From the NCBI GenBank assembly GCA_029844215.1, contig CM056721.1, positions 57,081,815 through 57,145,814 on the forward strand: a stretch of DNA of 64,000 nucleotides. Direction: 5' to 3'. The DNA is from Przewalskia tangutica (lineage: Eukaryota > Streptophyta > Magnoliopsida > Solanales > Solanaceae). Shown here piece by piece: positions 11,174 through 23,274 of this stretch (position 1 is the stretch's first letter; each line of letters opens with the position of its first letter). A program made the position numbers and the translations under genes. The notes beneath the pieces were generated by a model. That model did no database searches. It saw only the letters and a program-made list of their open reading frames with translations, and was not told the origin of the DNA.

Positions 11174-13955
11174 TGTCACGACCGGCCACGATCGGTACCT
11201 ACCGGTACTGTCGCCGTATATGTCGAGAATAGCAATGAACATACATAACACATAACTTAGAGAAAAGGGTAAACATCACTGGCCAGCCGATAAGGCTGCC
11301 TTCTATAAAACATACTTAAACAAAAGTATAGTAATACAACTGGTTCTTATAGCCCAAAACACATAGGTGACCACAGACCTCTAAGATAACAACTGTGGCG
11401 GGACAGGGCCCCGCCATACCCCTGGATGTACAAAATACCTATAGCATCAGGGAATATCCGTACCAATAAACAAGCTTCCGGAGGAATGGAGCTTCTGACA
11501 CCGGAATAGTGATCATAAGAACGAGGATCCTCAATCGCTACTTACCGCGTATTTAACGCAAATTGCGAAGGGGGTCAGTACACAATATGTACCAAGTATG
11601 TAAAGCTGGAAAATACTATAATAATGATATCATAAGTCTAAAAGTAAGCTGGAGTCATGGAAGTCAATAAAATACTTTTTACTGTGCCTTACTAACAATG
11701 AGAGTGACAAGTATATAGATATAATACTGCATAAAATAGGGGCCTTAGGATCAAAACAGGGTACCTCGCCCGTAGTATCAATAAGCACCCCTACTCCTGG
11801 GACTATTTCACCCGCATAGGTCCTGTGGACCCGCATGAGGTATTCCTCGCATAGGATGTACCCGCCCGCATGGGACTATTTCACCCGCATAATCCCATAA
11901 GGACTCGCATGAGGTATTCCTCGCATCGTGGGTAGCAAATCCACGGAACAGGTGGTATAACGATCTTGGGGACTTACCCCTCAGATATACTCTTACCCCG
12001 AAGCAGATGGTATAACGATCTTGGGGACTTTCCCCTCAGATATACTCTTACACTGAAGCAGCTGGTATAACGATCTTGGAGCTTGCCCCTCAGATATACT
12101 CTTACACTGAAGAAGGTGGTATGACGATCTTGGGGTTGGCCCCTCAGACATACTCTTACCCTGGAGAAGGTGCTATAACGATCTTGGGGCTTGCCCCTCA
12201 GATATACTCTTACCCTAGCTCAAACTGTCATCATATCATAATCATACATAAGTTAAGAAAACTTATGACTTCTTATTAGTCTTGTTCATATACCCTCTCA
12301 TTTTAGTTTACTTAAGGCACTTAATCATATCTTTAATAAAAGAAAACCGGGAATTTAACCCAAGTACTACATACTTCAACTCTTTTAAAAATGACTCTTT
12401 ATACATAAAACTCTTGGGCAACTTATGCCTTAAACCAATTTGCCTCTTCATATACTTATCTTACTTTTAGAGTAAATCTCTTCTCATTAACCTTTTATGA
12501 AGCTAATAAACCAACTTCCCATAAAGTTGTTATATTAACTCTATACTTTAGTAAAATCATACTTTTTCCCTAACCAAGGGATTTATACATTCTTAAAATG
12601 AAACAAGTCATTATATACTCAAACAAGTAAGAATACCAAATCTTGTACGTCTACCGTACTACATAGTTTCATCTATTCATGCTCAAGAGATAGGAAAGCT
12701 TCACATACCTCTTTGGTCAATCCACTTGCTAAGTCCAAACTACCGCAAGTAATATGTCAACCTAAAACAACCATGATACGTTTATTAACTTCTAATCTTA
12801 ATGTAGAACAATCCAAGTTCAAAGTCACTAAATTCTATGGAAAATTGGGCAGCATTTCCTTTGTTTCTACTCACTATGCCACCTTTCTCAAGGCCGAATT
12901 TATCATCCAATTGCCACATTTAAGGCTCAATCAATCCAACAATTCAAAGGGGATTACACACCCAAAATTCTGCCCTATAAGTTTACAACAATTCACTTAA
13001 CAATTCTAAGGTAGTTTTTAGGCTACAACATGCTAATAATCTCTTCTTAACCCATTCTTCATATCCAAACCACATTTTCTAGCATGCAATTACTCTAAGA
13101 GCATTATTTTACTACCACAAGTTCTTTCTTCTAAGCATGCAACACTAGAACTAATTCTAAAGGAAGAAATGTTACCTTAAAGTTTTAGTCAAACTTATTC
13201 CAAAGATTTTGCTAGCTTCCTTGCCAAGAACACCACCACAAGCTAGCCACAAGCTTCTTTTTCTTGTTCTTAATTTTTCAGATTTTCTTAGGCTTGGATT
13301 TCCTTTGGAAATGTAGAGAGAAGGAGGAGCTTTTGCTTTAAAGAGAGAGAGAGAAATTGGAAGATGACCAAGTATTGAAGACTTGGTCAATATATTGCAT
13401 GCAAGAAATCAGATGGGAGGGGACACTTGTCACCCTCCCAAGGTCTTTTAAAAGAAAATCTGACTTTTCCTAAGTCTTTCCGCGCAAAAATCCCGCCTCG
13501 GCGCCGTGGCCCCGCCGCCGGCATCGCGGCGCTGAAACCCCCGCAGCCTCTTCAACTTTCGCGCCGCGCCTCGCTGTCCTGGCGCGGGCGCTGAATTTCA
13601 GCGACCTCGCACTTTAGGCGCCGCGTTCAGATCCGCGCCGCCTCGCATCCGCGCTGCGCTCGCCGCTTTCGTCCGAAACATATTTCGTCCGATCACGCCG
13701 AACTTGTAACTCTCATAACTTTCTACTCCGACGCCCTATCGATTTAGCGGTTGGTTGCGTTGGAATCCAGACTTAACGAACTACCCCCTAGGCCTTCGAA
13801 ACACTTAGGAACTCCCAATGTATCGGGTCATAACCCGCCTCAAAGTTGACTAAAACCCGTCCGGAATAATCCGTCAACCTATCCTTTGAAAATGTTAAGT
13901 CTTACATGCTTTAAATGCGCTCTCATACGTAGGGTCAGAACTACGGGGTATAACA
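11174..13955 (-). repeat. 3' LTR of V
   Basis: It runs on the minus strand from GGGGTATAACA (13955) to TGTCACGACC (11174); 2782 bp. It differs from the X/U/W/Z type in its transcription-upstream half, which carries a CT-rich GAGAGAGAGA/TCTC tract near 13340 and a G+C-rich stretch near 13490-13680. It shares the terminal hairpins. A CTTTAAG-GTAACA splice-donor-like site lies near 13175 (antisense). Confidence 0.9.
11945..12230 (-). repeat. LTR minisatellite, about 5 units of about 54 bp (V 3' LTR)
   Basis: Units begin TGGTATAACGATCTTGG and contain CCCCTCAGATATACTCTTAC. Starts are near 11951, 12007, 12063, 12116 and 12171. The V 5' LTR has the same five units. Confidence 0.9.
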
Positions 13956-13990
13956 TTCTCCCACCCTTAGAAACATTCGTCCCGAATGTT
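13956..13990 (-). other. Polypurine tract and pre-PPT hairpin of V
   Basis: The plus strand reads TTCTCCCACCCTTAG directly after the LTR, i.e. a purine tract on the minus strand. The stem AACATTCG/CGAATGTT lies at 13972-13990 with a 3-nt loop. Confidence 0.85.
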
Positions 13991-14032
13991 CCTTCTAGGC
14001 TTACTCAAATCACAACATCGACATAGACCCTC

Positions 14033-15600
14033 TTAACAATTCTTTTGCAAATAAAGAAGCTCCACGAGCCACAACATACTGAAGCGTAAATGCGAAATCA
14101 AAACTAACAAGCAGGAAAGTTCGTTACCTGGAGGTATAGGAAATAGGTGAGGGTACTTCTTCATCATGTCATCCTCTGCTTCCCACGTCATTTCCTCCCT
14201 GTTCTCGTTCCGCCATAGGACCTTGACGGAAGTCACGTCTTTCGTCCGAAGTCGTCTAACCTGACGATCGAGTATCGCTATGGGACTCTCCTCATACCAT
14301 AGCTCCTCTGTCACTTGGACATCATGAACCGGGTGCACTCTAGATGGATCTCCAATACATTTCCGCAACATGGACACATGGAAGACTGGATGTACCGCCT
14401 CCAAGTCGGACGGCAGATCTAACTCATAGGCAACCCTGCCTACCCTACGGACAATCCGATACGGCCCAATGTACCTTGGGCTAAGCTTCCCCTTCTTTCC
14501 AAATCTCATCACGCCGCCATGGCGTGCGACCTTTAGGAAAACCCAATCATCTATCTCAAATTCCAAGTGTCGACGCCGATGATCTGCATACGACTTCTGC
14601 CGACTCTGAGCTGCCAACAACCGCTCCTGGATAAGCTTCACCTTATCCACTGCCTGCTGAACTAAGTCTGGCATGACTAACTGAACTTCTCCCACCTCGA
14701 ACCAGCCTATCGGTGACCTGCACTTCCTCCCGTATAAGGCCTCATAAGGCGCCATCTCGAATCTTTGGAATGGTAGCGTTGTTGTAAGAAAACTCCACAA
14801 GAGGCAAATGATCCTCCCGGCTACCCACAAGTCAATAACACAAGCCCGCAGATATCCTCGTGTATGCGGATAGTGCGCTCGGCTGCCGTCGGTCCCGAGG
14901 ATGAAACGCCCGTCGAGACTCACCTGTGTCCCTAATCCCTTCTGGAAAGACCTCCAAAAGTTAGCTGAGAACTGGGCTCCTCTATCTAATATAATCGACA
15001 CCGACTCGTGCGCCTCACAATCTCTCTAATATATAATCGGCATAGTCCTCACCGAGAACGTCGTTACGATCGGAAGAAAATGGGTGATTTCACACCGTCG
15101 ACAATCACCCAAATGGAATCATGCTTCCTCTGAGTGGTAGGTAGCCCTGTAATAAAATCCATATTTATCACCTCCCACTTCCAAGTCGGAATATCAATTG
15201 CCTGCAATAGCCCACCGGGCTTCTGGTGCTAAATCTTAACTGCGACAATTCGCACGCGTGCTACGAACTCCATGGCGTCCTCTTTAGGCCATCCCACCAA
15301 TACACGCGTCGAGGTCATGATACATCTTAGTCGACCGGATGAATAGAATAACGCACCGTGTGCCTCACGAAATCTGGCCGAAGTCTGTCCATCGAGAACA
15401 CCTGGCCGCCTCGAATCTTAGCACCCCATCGACGCTACCTCAAATAGACTCTTCTCCTTCGGAGAGCTGCGTCGATGCCGCACCATAATCGGATCCTCAT
15501 ACTGTCGCCTCTTCACCTCCTCGACGATGGAAAACTCGGCAACCTCTCGAACCCGAACTCCATCACTAACAGAATCAACCATACGAACTCTAAGGCTCGC
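14033..15600 (-). pseudogene. pol: Integrase with chromodomain (V pol C-terminus)
   Basis: Integrase joins the cDNA ends to the target; the chromodomain guides chromovirus integration to heterochromatin. The long frame 15001-14033 carries ILDRGAQFSANFWRSFQKGL (the middle Asp of DDE), then a stretch in the wrong frame where the catalytic Glu region should be, then MAPYEALYGRKCRSP. It continues with the GPY/F module (GKLSPRYIGPYRIVRRVGRV) and a C-terminal chromodomain at about 14138-14296 (SPIAILDRQVRRLR, VLWRN, MTWEAEDDM, YPHLF). The zinc-finger and first core part (15002-15600) is recognisable but scattered over frames. Copy comparison with X places the breaks at CAG/CTG sites, so the gene may be intact in the real genome. 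Confidence 0.85.
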
Positions 15601-16140
15601 TAGCTGATGTAACTCTCGGACCATATCCCTCTTCTCTGGCTGAACATCAGACAGACTACCCATCGATCTGCGACTAAGGGCATCTGCAACTACATTGGCC
15701 TTCCCTGGGTGGTACAGAATATCAACATCGTAATCCTTAAGTAGCTCCAACCACCGTCTCTGCCGCAAGTTCAGCTCCCTCTGGCTGAAGATATACTGGA
15801 GACTCTTGTGGTCTGTATAAATGTCCACATGAACTCCATATAAATAATGTCTCGGATCTTGAGGCATGAATCACGGTGCGACTCAAGTCATGTGTGGGAT
15901 AGTTCTTCTCATGCTTCCTAAGCTGTCGAGATGCATAAGCTATAACTCTGCCGTGCTGCATCAGCACGCACCCAAGCCCGACACCTGATGCGTCACAATA
16001 AACCACATATCCATCTAAGCCCTCTGGAAGAGTAAGAACTGGGGTGGTCGTCAACTTCTCCTTTAGCAACTGGAAACTTCCCTCACAAGTATCCGTCCAC
16101 CGGAACATAGCTGCCTTCTGAGTCAGCTTAGACAAACGTC
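15601..16140 (-). pseudogene. pol: RNase H domain of V pol
   Basis: It degrades the RNA of the RNA-DNA hybrid. The minus strand shows YVVYCDASGVGLGCVLMQHG (first catalytic Asp), VIAYASRQLRKHEKNYPTHD, then a frame change where X reads LELAAVIHALKIWRHYLY. The frame then recovers with VDIYTDHKSLQYIFSQREL and DILYHPGKANVVADALSRR. The frame change lies where X has GGAGTTGGCAGC and ATCTGG, again CAG/CTG context. Confidence 0.88.
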
Positions 16141-16860
16141 CATAAATAGAAGCAAACTTCTCTACAAACCTCCGATAATATCCTGCAAGGCCCAAAAAGC
16201 TGCGCACCTCCGTCGGTGTAGTGGGTCTGGGCCAAGTCTTGACTGCTTCAATCTTCGCTGTATCAACCCGAATACCATCGGCCCCGATAACATGCCCTAA
16301 GAAAGCCACTGAAGCTAGCCAGAACTCGCACTTCGAGAACTTGGCATACAACTGCCGGTCTCGGAGGACTCCCAATACCGTCCTCAAATGATCTGTATGC
16401 TCCTGCTCTGTGCGCGAATATACCAAGATATCATCAATGAACACTATAACGAACATATCCAAGAATGGCTCAACACCTATTCATCAAGTCCATGAATCTC
16501 TTTGGGGCGTTGGTCAAACCGAAAGACATCACCCTGAACTCATAGTGCCCATACCGGGTCCTGAATGCAGTCTTTGGGATATCTGTCTCTCTAACTCTCA
16601 CCTGATGATAACCAGACCGCAGGTCTATCTTGGAAAAACACTTTGCACCCTGCAACTGGTCAAACAAATCGTCAATCCTGGGGAGGGGATATTTGTTCTT
16701 GATAGTTACCTTGTTTAGCTGCCTGTAATCAATACACATACGCAGCGTCCCATCCTTCTTTTTTACAAACAACACTGGTGCTCCCCAGGGAGAAACACTT
16801 GGCCTAATAAAGCCCTTCTCTAGAAAATCTTTCAGCTGGTCCTTCAATTCCTTCAACTAG
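16141..16860 (-). pseudogene. pol: Reverse transcriptase of V pol
   Basis: Two open frames cover it. 16856-16470 has LKDFLEKGFIRPSVSPWGAP, CIDYRQLNKVTIKNKYPLPR, KCFSKIDLRSGYHQVRVRE and EFRVMSFGLTNAP. 16462 onward has VIVFIDDILVYSR with the catalytic Asp pair, LYAKFSKCEFWLASVAFLGH and the RT thumb EVRSFLGLAGYYRRFVEKF. The shift between them (near 16465-16480) is a two-base loss relative to X. All catalytic residues are present. Confidence 0.92.
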
Positions 16861-17725
16861 GCAGGTGCCATCCTGTATGGCGGAATAGATATCGGTCGAG
16901 TGTCTGGCGCCAAATCAATACAAAACTAAATCTCCCTCTCGGAGAGGATGCGGCTCGTGCGGGAATACGTCCGAAACTCTCTAACAAACGGGCGATCAAG
17001 GTCGGTGATTTCACCTCAGTGTCGAATACCCGAACCAGATGGTAGATATACCCCTTCCGTACCATCTTCCTAGCCTTGAGGTAAGAAATAAACTTACCCC
17101 TCGGCGATGCAGTATTCCCCTTCCACTCGATAACCGGCTCACCAGGAAACTGGAACCGAACTAATCTCTCTACGATCCACGTTAGCATAGCAAGATGCTA
17201 GCCAATCCATACCCATAATCACATCAAAGTCTGTCATATCCAACTCTATCAAGTCGGCTAGAGTCTGACGACTATCTATAGTCACAGGGCAAGCCTTATA
17301 CACCCGCTTAGCTACCACTGAATCACCTACTGGCGTAGCCACCTCAAAAGGTCTTATGGACTCGGGCTCTATCCCTATTCTACTGCAATATGAGGAGATA
17401 TGTAGGACAAGGTAGAACCTGGATCTATCAAAGCATATACATCACAGCAAGAAACCAATAATATACCTGGCGACATCGCGACGCCTCGCGGTCTGTCATT
17501 GGACATAGCATATATGCGGTTCTGAGGACCGCTAGAACTGGAACCCCTACCACGACCTCTGCCGCGGCCTGCTGGCCCATAAGTACCCTGCCCTCCGGGG
17601 CGTCTAACCATCGAAGATGAAGATCCCGCAACAGACCCCATCGGCTTAACCGTAATGCTCCCGCCGCTGGGGCGGACAATCCTTCTTCGATGGCCTGGCC
17701 ACAAGAGTAACATGCTCGAACCCAT
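16853..17725 (-). pseudogene. pol: Aspartic protease and PR-RT linker of V
   Basis: The frame 17725-17375 ends with VYALIDPGSTLSYISPHIA, the retropepsin active-site region (D-P-G in place of D-S/T-G, common in plant Gypsy proteases). The next frame, 17342-17139, has the conserved C-terminal protease phrase DFDVIMGMDWLASCYANVD. 17188-16853 is a poorly conserved, frame-shifted linker to RT. It would process the Gag-Pol polyprotein. Confidence 0.82.
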
Positions 17726-18781
17726 ATGGCACTCGCCGGATGAGACCTACCGCATCGAACACAGAGGTAGGTGGTCTCGATTAGTCGGTCTCGCCTCGCG
17801 AAAACTCAAGTCTGGAGCCACGACTGCTCTGAATAACCCTGCTGATCAGACCTCCTGCCGGAATCGAGAAGGAGCACCACTGTCTTGGCCGGAATGTGGA
17901 CTGGTCTGCTGCGAGGCCGCCTCGAAATCGCCCCGAGCTCTGTCACGGCCTCTTGGTGGCCCAAATCTAGTTGATCTGCGCTCTCTCGCCTCAATCCCAC
18001 GTGCGTCGCTGCATCCTGGCAATATCCATCCCTGGCTGAAGAGCCACCCCCAAGCATGCAGTAATCATATGACGGTCTAACCTCATCACATACCGATGAA
18101 CCACATGCGCCATGTTTACTATGGTGTGTGCATATCTGGACAAGGAGTCGAACTCCAGGCTGTACTCCCTGATAGTCCTCCCGTCCTGTCTCAAGGTCAA
18201 GAACCTATCTACGCGGGCTCTCCTCACCTCAGGAGGCAAGAAGTGGTCTAGGAACGCCTCTGTGAACTCCTCCCAAACAGCTGGAAGAGCATCCTCACCT
18301 CTCGACAACACCCATGACTCGAACCAGTTCAACGCAATATCGCGTAACCGGTAAGAAGCTAGTATAATGCACTCGATCCCCGATGCCTAAGGACTTGCAT
18401 GGTCCGCAGAATCGCCGACAAACTCCTGCGGATCCTCCTCAAATCTCGAACCATAGAACTTCGGGTGGTGTGACCCGAAATACCGAATCGTAATCGCTTC
18501 GGCTCTAGGGTTGGCGCTGCTCTGTCGTGCCTGCCACTATCTTTGGTCGATGGCAAGAATCTGTTCCGTAATCTGTACTCGGACCACTGCGTGGGATCGA
18601 GGCTCGTCTGCGCGGTCTCGATGGCGCGTCCGCGCCTCGAACTCTGCGGTGGCGGCGGCGTGGAACTCGCGCCCTAAACACCATCTTCGTAAGGATCGGG
18701 CTGTGCCTCGTGACTCTCGCGTCCACTAGCGGCACCGCCGGTGCCTTGCCGCCACGGGCGCGGTTGCCTTGCGTGAGGCAT
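17726..18781 (-). pseudogene. gag: gag of V
   Basis: The likely start is the ATG at 18781, encoding an MPHARQP-like basic start comparable to MPPRKAT in the left element. The frame is soon lost in a very CG-rich stretch. The Gag core is clear at 18332-17991: FESWVLSRGEDALPAVWEEF, FLDHFLPPEVRRARVDRFLT, REYSLEFDSLSRYA, VMRLDRHMITACLGVALQPG. A knuckle region (CYSCGQ...) is near 17700 with a deletion between the cysteines and histidine. Frameshifts cluster in CG- and CTG-rich positions. Confidence 0.82.
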
Positions 18782-18986
18782 AATCGATACACAAAGGAAA
18801 ACATCGGAGGAGGTTCAACCTATAACTCGGCTCTTGCCACGATCTTAGAGTGAAAGAATGGAAACCAATCCTAAATATCCTGCAGCCTCCCGATTATAGA
18901 TGTGGTGCACGACACCGATAATCAAGACTTTACTAGACACGGTGCATGGACACTTTTCGAGGACTAATCGCTCACGATACCACTTT
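18782..18986 (-). other. Leader, GTGCAC stem-loop and primer-binding site of V
   Basis: On the minus strand the LTR end is followed by AAAG and TGGTATCGTGAGC, a PBS whose CAG has become CGTG. The leader stem-loop lies at about 18891-18926 with GTGCAC at 18905-18910. The leader is about 200 nt, as in the other elements. Confidence 0.8.
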
Positions 18987-21731
18987 TGTCACGACCCGGC
19001 CGGGGCCACGGGTACCCTGCAGGGTACCACTCGGTATATGTCGAGAATAGCAATGAACATACATAACACATAACTTAGAAAAGGGTAAACATCATCGCCA
19101 CCGATAAAGTCGCTTTCTATAAAACATACTTAAACAAAAGTATAGTAATACAACTGGTTCTTATAGCCCAAAACACATAGGTGACCACAGACCTCTAAGA
19201 TAACAACTGTGGCGGGACAGGGCCCCGCCATACCCCTGGATGTACAAAATACCTATAGCATCAGGGAATATCCGTACCAATAAACAAGCTTCCGGAGGAA
19301 TGGAGCTTCTGACACCGGAATAGTGATCCTAAGAACGAGGATCCTCAATCTGCTTACCCTTACCTGCGGCATGAACGCAGCCCCCGAGGAAGGGGGTCAG
19401 TACACAATATGTACCAAGTATGTAAAGCTGGAAAATACTATAATAAAGATATCATAAGTCTAAACGTAAGCTGGAGTCATGGAAGTCAATAAAATACATT
19501 TTACTGTGCCTTACTAACAATGAGAGTGACAAGTATATAGATATAATACTGCATAAAATAGGGGCCTTAGGATCAAAACAGGGTACCTCGCCCGTAGTAT
19601 CAATAAGCACCCCTACTCCTGGGACTATTTCACCCGCATAGGTCCTGTGGACCCGCATGAGGTATTCTCGTGCATAGGTCGTACCCGCATGGGACTATTT
19701 CACCCGCATAAGCCCATAAGGACTCGCATGAGGTATTCCTCGCATCGTGGGTAGCAAATCCACGGAACATGTGGTATAACGATCTTGGGGACTTACCCCT
19801 CAGATATACTCTTACCCCGAAGCAGATGGTATAACGATCTTGGGGACTTTCCCCTCAGATATACTCTTTGCTGGCGGTGGTATAACGATCTTGGAGCTTG
19901 CCCCTCAGATATACTCTTACACTGAAGAAGGTGGTATGACGATCTTGGGGCTGGCCCATCAGACATACTCTTACCCTGGAGAATGTGCTATAACGATCTT
20001 GGGGCTTTCCCCTCAGATATACTCTTACCCTAGCTCAAACTGTCATCATATCATAATCATAATAAGTTAAGAAAACTTATGACTTCTTATTAGTCTTGTT
20101 CATATACCCTCTCATTTTAGTTTACTTAAGGCACTTAATCATATCTTTAATAAAAGAAAACCGGGAATTTAACCCAAGTACTACATACTTCAACTCTTTT
20201 AAAAATGACTCTTTATACATAAAACTCTTGGGCAACTTATGCCTTAAACCAATTTGTCTCTTCATATACTTATCTTACTTTTAGAGTAAATTTCTTCTCA
20301 TTAACCTTTTATGAAGCTAATAAACCAACTTCCCATAAAGTTGTTATATTAACTCTATACTTTAGTAAAATCATACTTTTTCCCTAACCAATGGATTTAT
20401 ACATTCTTAAAACGAAACAAGTCATTATATACTCAAACAAGTAAGAATACCAAATCTTGTACGTCTACCGTACTACATAGTTTCATCTATTCATGCTCAA
20501 GAGATAGGAAAGCTTCACATACCTCTTTGGTCAATCCACTTGCTAAGTCCAAACTACCGCAAGTAATATGTCAACCTAAAACAACCATGATACGTTTATT
20601 AACTTCTAATCTTAATGTAGAACAATCCAAGTTCAAAGTCACTAAATTCTATGGAAAATTGGGCAGCATTTCCTTTGTTTCTACTCACTATGCCACCTTT
20701 CTCAAGGCCAAATTTATCATCCAATTGCCACATTTAAGGCTCAATCAATCCAACAATTCAAAGGGGATTACACACCCAAAATTCTGCCCTATAAGTTTAC
20801 AACAATTCACTTAACAATTCTAAGGTAGTTTTTAGGCTACAACATGCTCATAATCTCTTCTTAACCCATTCTTCATATCCAAACCACATTTTCTAGCATG
20901 CAATGACTCTAAGAGCATTATTTTACTACCACAAGTTCTTTCTTCTAAGCATGCAACACTAGAACTAATTCTAAAGGAAGAAATGTTACCTTAAAGTTTT
21001 AGTCAAACTTATTCCAAAGATTTTGCTAGCTTCCTTGCCAAGAACACCACCACAAGCTAGACACAAGCTTCCTTTTCTTGTTCTTAATTTTTCAGATTTT
21101 CTTAGGCTTGGATTTCCTTTGGAAATGTAGAGAGAAGGAAGAGCTTTTGCTTTAGAGAGAGAGAGAAATTGGAAGATGACCAAGTATTGAAGACTTGGTC
21201 AATATATTGCATGCAAGAAATCAGATGGGGGGGACACTTGTCACCCTCCCAAGGTCTTTTAAAAGAAAATCTGACTTTTCCTAAGTCTTTCCGCGCAAAA
21301 ATCCCGCCTCGGCGCCATGCGCCGCCATCGCGGCCCGCAGCCTCTCTGAACTTTCGCCGCGCCACTGCATCTGGCGCGCGACGCTGTAACTCAGCGACCC
21401 CTCGATGCTTTAGGCGCGCGACCCGCATCGGCGCGCGCATGCCGCCGTCGAAACATATTTCTGTCCGACTGCGCACTGAACTTGTAACTCTCATAACTTT
21501 CTACTCCGACGTCCTATCGACGAACGGTTGGTTGCGTTGGAATCCAGACTTAACGAAATACGCCCTAGGCCTTCGAAACACTTAGGAACTCCCAATGTAT
21601 CGGGTCATAACCCACCTCAAAGTTGACTAAAACCCGTCCGGAATAATCCGTCAACCTATCCTTTGAAAATTTTAAGTCTTACATGCTTCCGTACGCTCTC
21701 ATACGTAGGGTCAAAACTACGGGGTATAACA
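18987..21731 (-). repeat. 5' LTR of V
   Basis: It runs from GGGGTATAACA (21731) to TGTCACGACCC (18987) on the minus strand; 2745 bp. It contains the same landmarks and minisatellite as the 3' LTR. Short reading frames inside it are duplicated in the 3' LTR only because the LTRs are copies. Confidence 0.9.
19765..20035 (-). repeat. LTR minisatellite, about 5 units (V 5' LTR)
   Basis: Units TGGTATAACGATCTTGG... recur near 19771, 19827, 19877, 19930 and 19985. The third boundary is altered (TTTGCTGGCGGTGG) compared with the 3' LTR. Confidence 0.9.
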
Positions 21732-22842
21732 TTGGCCTAGACCTACTACTCCGACAGAGGTGCGCAGCTTTCTGGGCCTTGCAGGTTACTATCGGAGGTT
21801 CGTGGAGAAGTTTGCTTCTATTTCGGCACCTTTGACTAAGCTGACTCAGAAGGCAGCTAAGTTTCAGTGGACGGATGCTTGTGAGGAGGGCTTCCGGTTA
21901 CTGAAAGTGAGATTGACGACCGCCCCAGTTCTTACTCTTCCTGAGGGTCTAGACGGTTATGTCGTGTATTGTGATGCGTCAGGCATCGGGCTTGGATGTG
22001 TGTTGATGCAGCAGGGCAAGGTTATAGCATACGCATATCGGAAGCTCAAGAAGCATGAGAAGAATTACCCCACCCATGATTTGGAGTTGGCAGCGGTGAT
22101 TCACGCCTTGAAGATCTGGAGGCACTATTTGTATCGAGTTCATGTGGATATTTACACAGACCACAAGAGCCTCCAGTATATCTTCAGCCAGAGGGAGCTG
22201 AACTTACGACAGAGACGGTGGTTAGAGTTACTCAAGGATTATGATGTCGATATCCTGTACCACCCAGGGAAGGCCAATGTTGTGGCAGATTCCCTTAGTC
22301 GTAGGTCGATGGGGAGTCTATCAGATGTGCAGCCAGAGAAGAGGGGCATGGTCCGCGAGTTACATCAGCTAGCGAGCCTTGGAGTCCGATTGATTGGTTC
22401 TGATAGCAGTGGGGTTCGGGTTCGAGAGGTTGCCGAGTCTTCCATCGTCGAGGAGGTGAAGAGGCAACAGTATGAGGATACGATTTTGACAAGGTATCGT
22501 GATACGGCTCTTCGTGAGGGGAAGTGTCCTTTTGAGGTAGCACCTGATGGGGTGCTAAGGTTTGATGGCAGGTTGTGTGTTCCATATATTACAGGACTTC
22601 GACAGCAGGTTCTAGGGGAAGCACACAGCGCGCGTTACTCTATCCATCCAGGGTCGACAAAGATGTACCACGACCTCAGATCTGTGTATTGGTGGGATGG
22701 CCTAAAGAGGGATGTTGCAGAGTTTGTTGCTCAGTGCCCGTGTTGTCAGCTGGTAAAGGTAGAGCACCAGAGGCCTGGTGGGTTGTTGCAGACGATAGAG
22801 ATTCCGACCTGCAAGTGGGAGGTGATCAACATGGACTTTATC
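21732..22842 (+). pseudogene. pol: RT thumb, RNase H and integrase zinc finger of X
   Basis: This is the continuation of X pol after V. It reads without a break through EVRSFLGLAGYYRRFVEKFA and RNase H (YVVYCDASGIGLGCVLMQQG, HDLELAAVIHALKIW, VDIYTDHKSLQYIFSQREL, HPGKANVVADSLSRR). The HHCC zinc finger of integrase follows (SIHPGSTKMYHDLRSVYWW then CPCCQLVKVEHQRP). It ends at ...WEVINMDFI where U is inserted. This is the best-preserved RNase H in the window, with all acidic catalytic residues present. The apparent continuation beyond 22842 is LTR sequence of U. Confidence 0.93.
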
Positions 22843-23052
22843 TGTTATACCCCGTATTTCCAGAGTATGTACGCAGGGACATACGTAGGAAATTTCGAAC
22901 TTGAGAATAGGCTTGGCCGAATTATTTTTGTACACAACACCCGATTAGAGTCGTTTTTAGTAAACGTTTTCCACTTTCGTAGGGAATTTCCGCTATGTCA
23001 TTTTTAATTTTTGCGGATTTTTCCGAGAGACGAAACATTTTTGGACCAACGG

Positions 23053-23074
23053 GAGGGTGACACTTGTCACCCTC
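23053..23074 (+). promoter_or_regulatory. U3 perfect palindrome (GAGGGTGACA / TGTCACCCTC)
   Basis: Two 10-bp arms are separated by CT. Equivalent sites occur in all LTR copies: 29143-29164, 51900-51921, 57528-57549 perfect or nearly so; 4340-4357 with CACGTG centre; 44794-44815, 59742-59763 and 62735-62756 with one mismatch. It lies about 200 bp upstream of the TATA box. Palindromic symmetry suggests a dimeric transcription-factor site; the factor is unknown. Confidence 0.6.
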
Positions 23075-23267
23075 ATTGGACGGTAAAGAGGAGGCTTGGC
23101 CTTGGCCGATTGGTTCATGGTTTTGTGCCTTGTTTTGGCCTTGTTTTGTGGCTTGTTTTGTGCCATGTTTTGTGGAGTAGGGGTTAGGGTGCACTTGGCT
23201 TGATCTTGGCCTTACACTTGCCTTGCACTTGGCTAGATCTTGGCCATTGGTTGGCCTTTGGTTTTGC

Positions 23268-23274
23268 TATAAAT
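23268..23274 (+). promoter_or_regulatory. LTR TATA box of U
   Basis: TATAAAT in the context GCTATAAATACCCCC. The counterpart in the 3' LTR is at 29358-29364, in X 3' LTR at 33989-33995, and on the minus strand in W (44615-44621, 59563-59569) and Z (51746-51752, 57373-57379). Confidence 0.65.

Larger units (their letters stand above)
11174..21731 (-). mobile_element. Element V: full-length Ty3/Gypsy chromovirus (autonomous type)
   Basis: V is 10.56 kb with LTRs 11174-13955 and 18987-21731 and an internal region of 5.03 kb carrying gag, PR, RT, RNase H, integrase and chromodomain in order, all on the minus strand. It lies inside X's RT; X resumes at 21732 with the expected reading frame content. 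The flanks (TTGGG-T left, TTGGC right) are consistent with an imperfect 5-bp duplication. The two LTRs are almost identical outside CTG/CAG and GC-rich sites, so the insertion looks recent. Confidence 0.92.

Noticed and set aside
13490..13690. CpG-island-like G+C-rich stretch as a host gene promoter
   Set aside because: It recurs at 21300-21440, 37670-37830 and 41720-41910 at the same LTR position, so it belongs to the V/Y LTR.
12282..20814. Identical 62- and 95-residue frames in both V LTRs (12282/20096 and 12713/20527)
   Set aside because: They are duplicated because the LTRs are copies, are AT-rich, and are not kept in other subfamilies.
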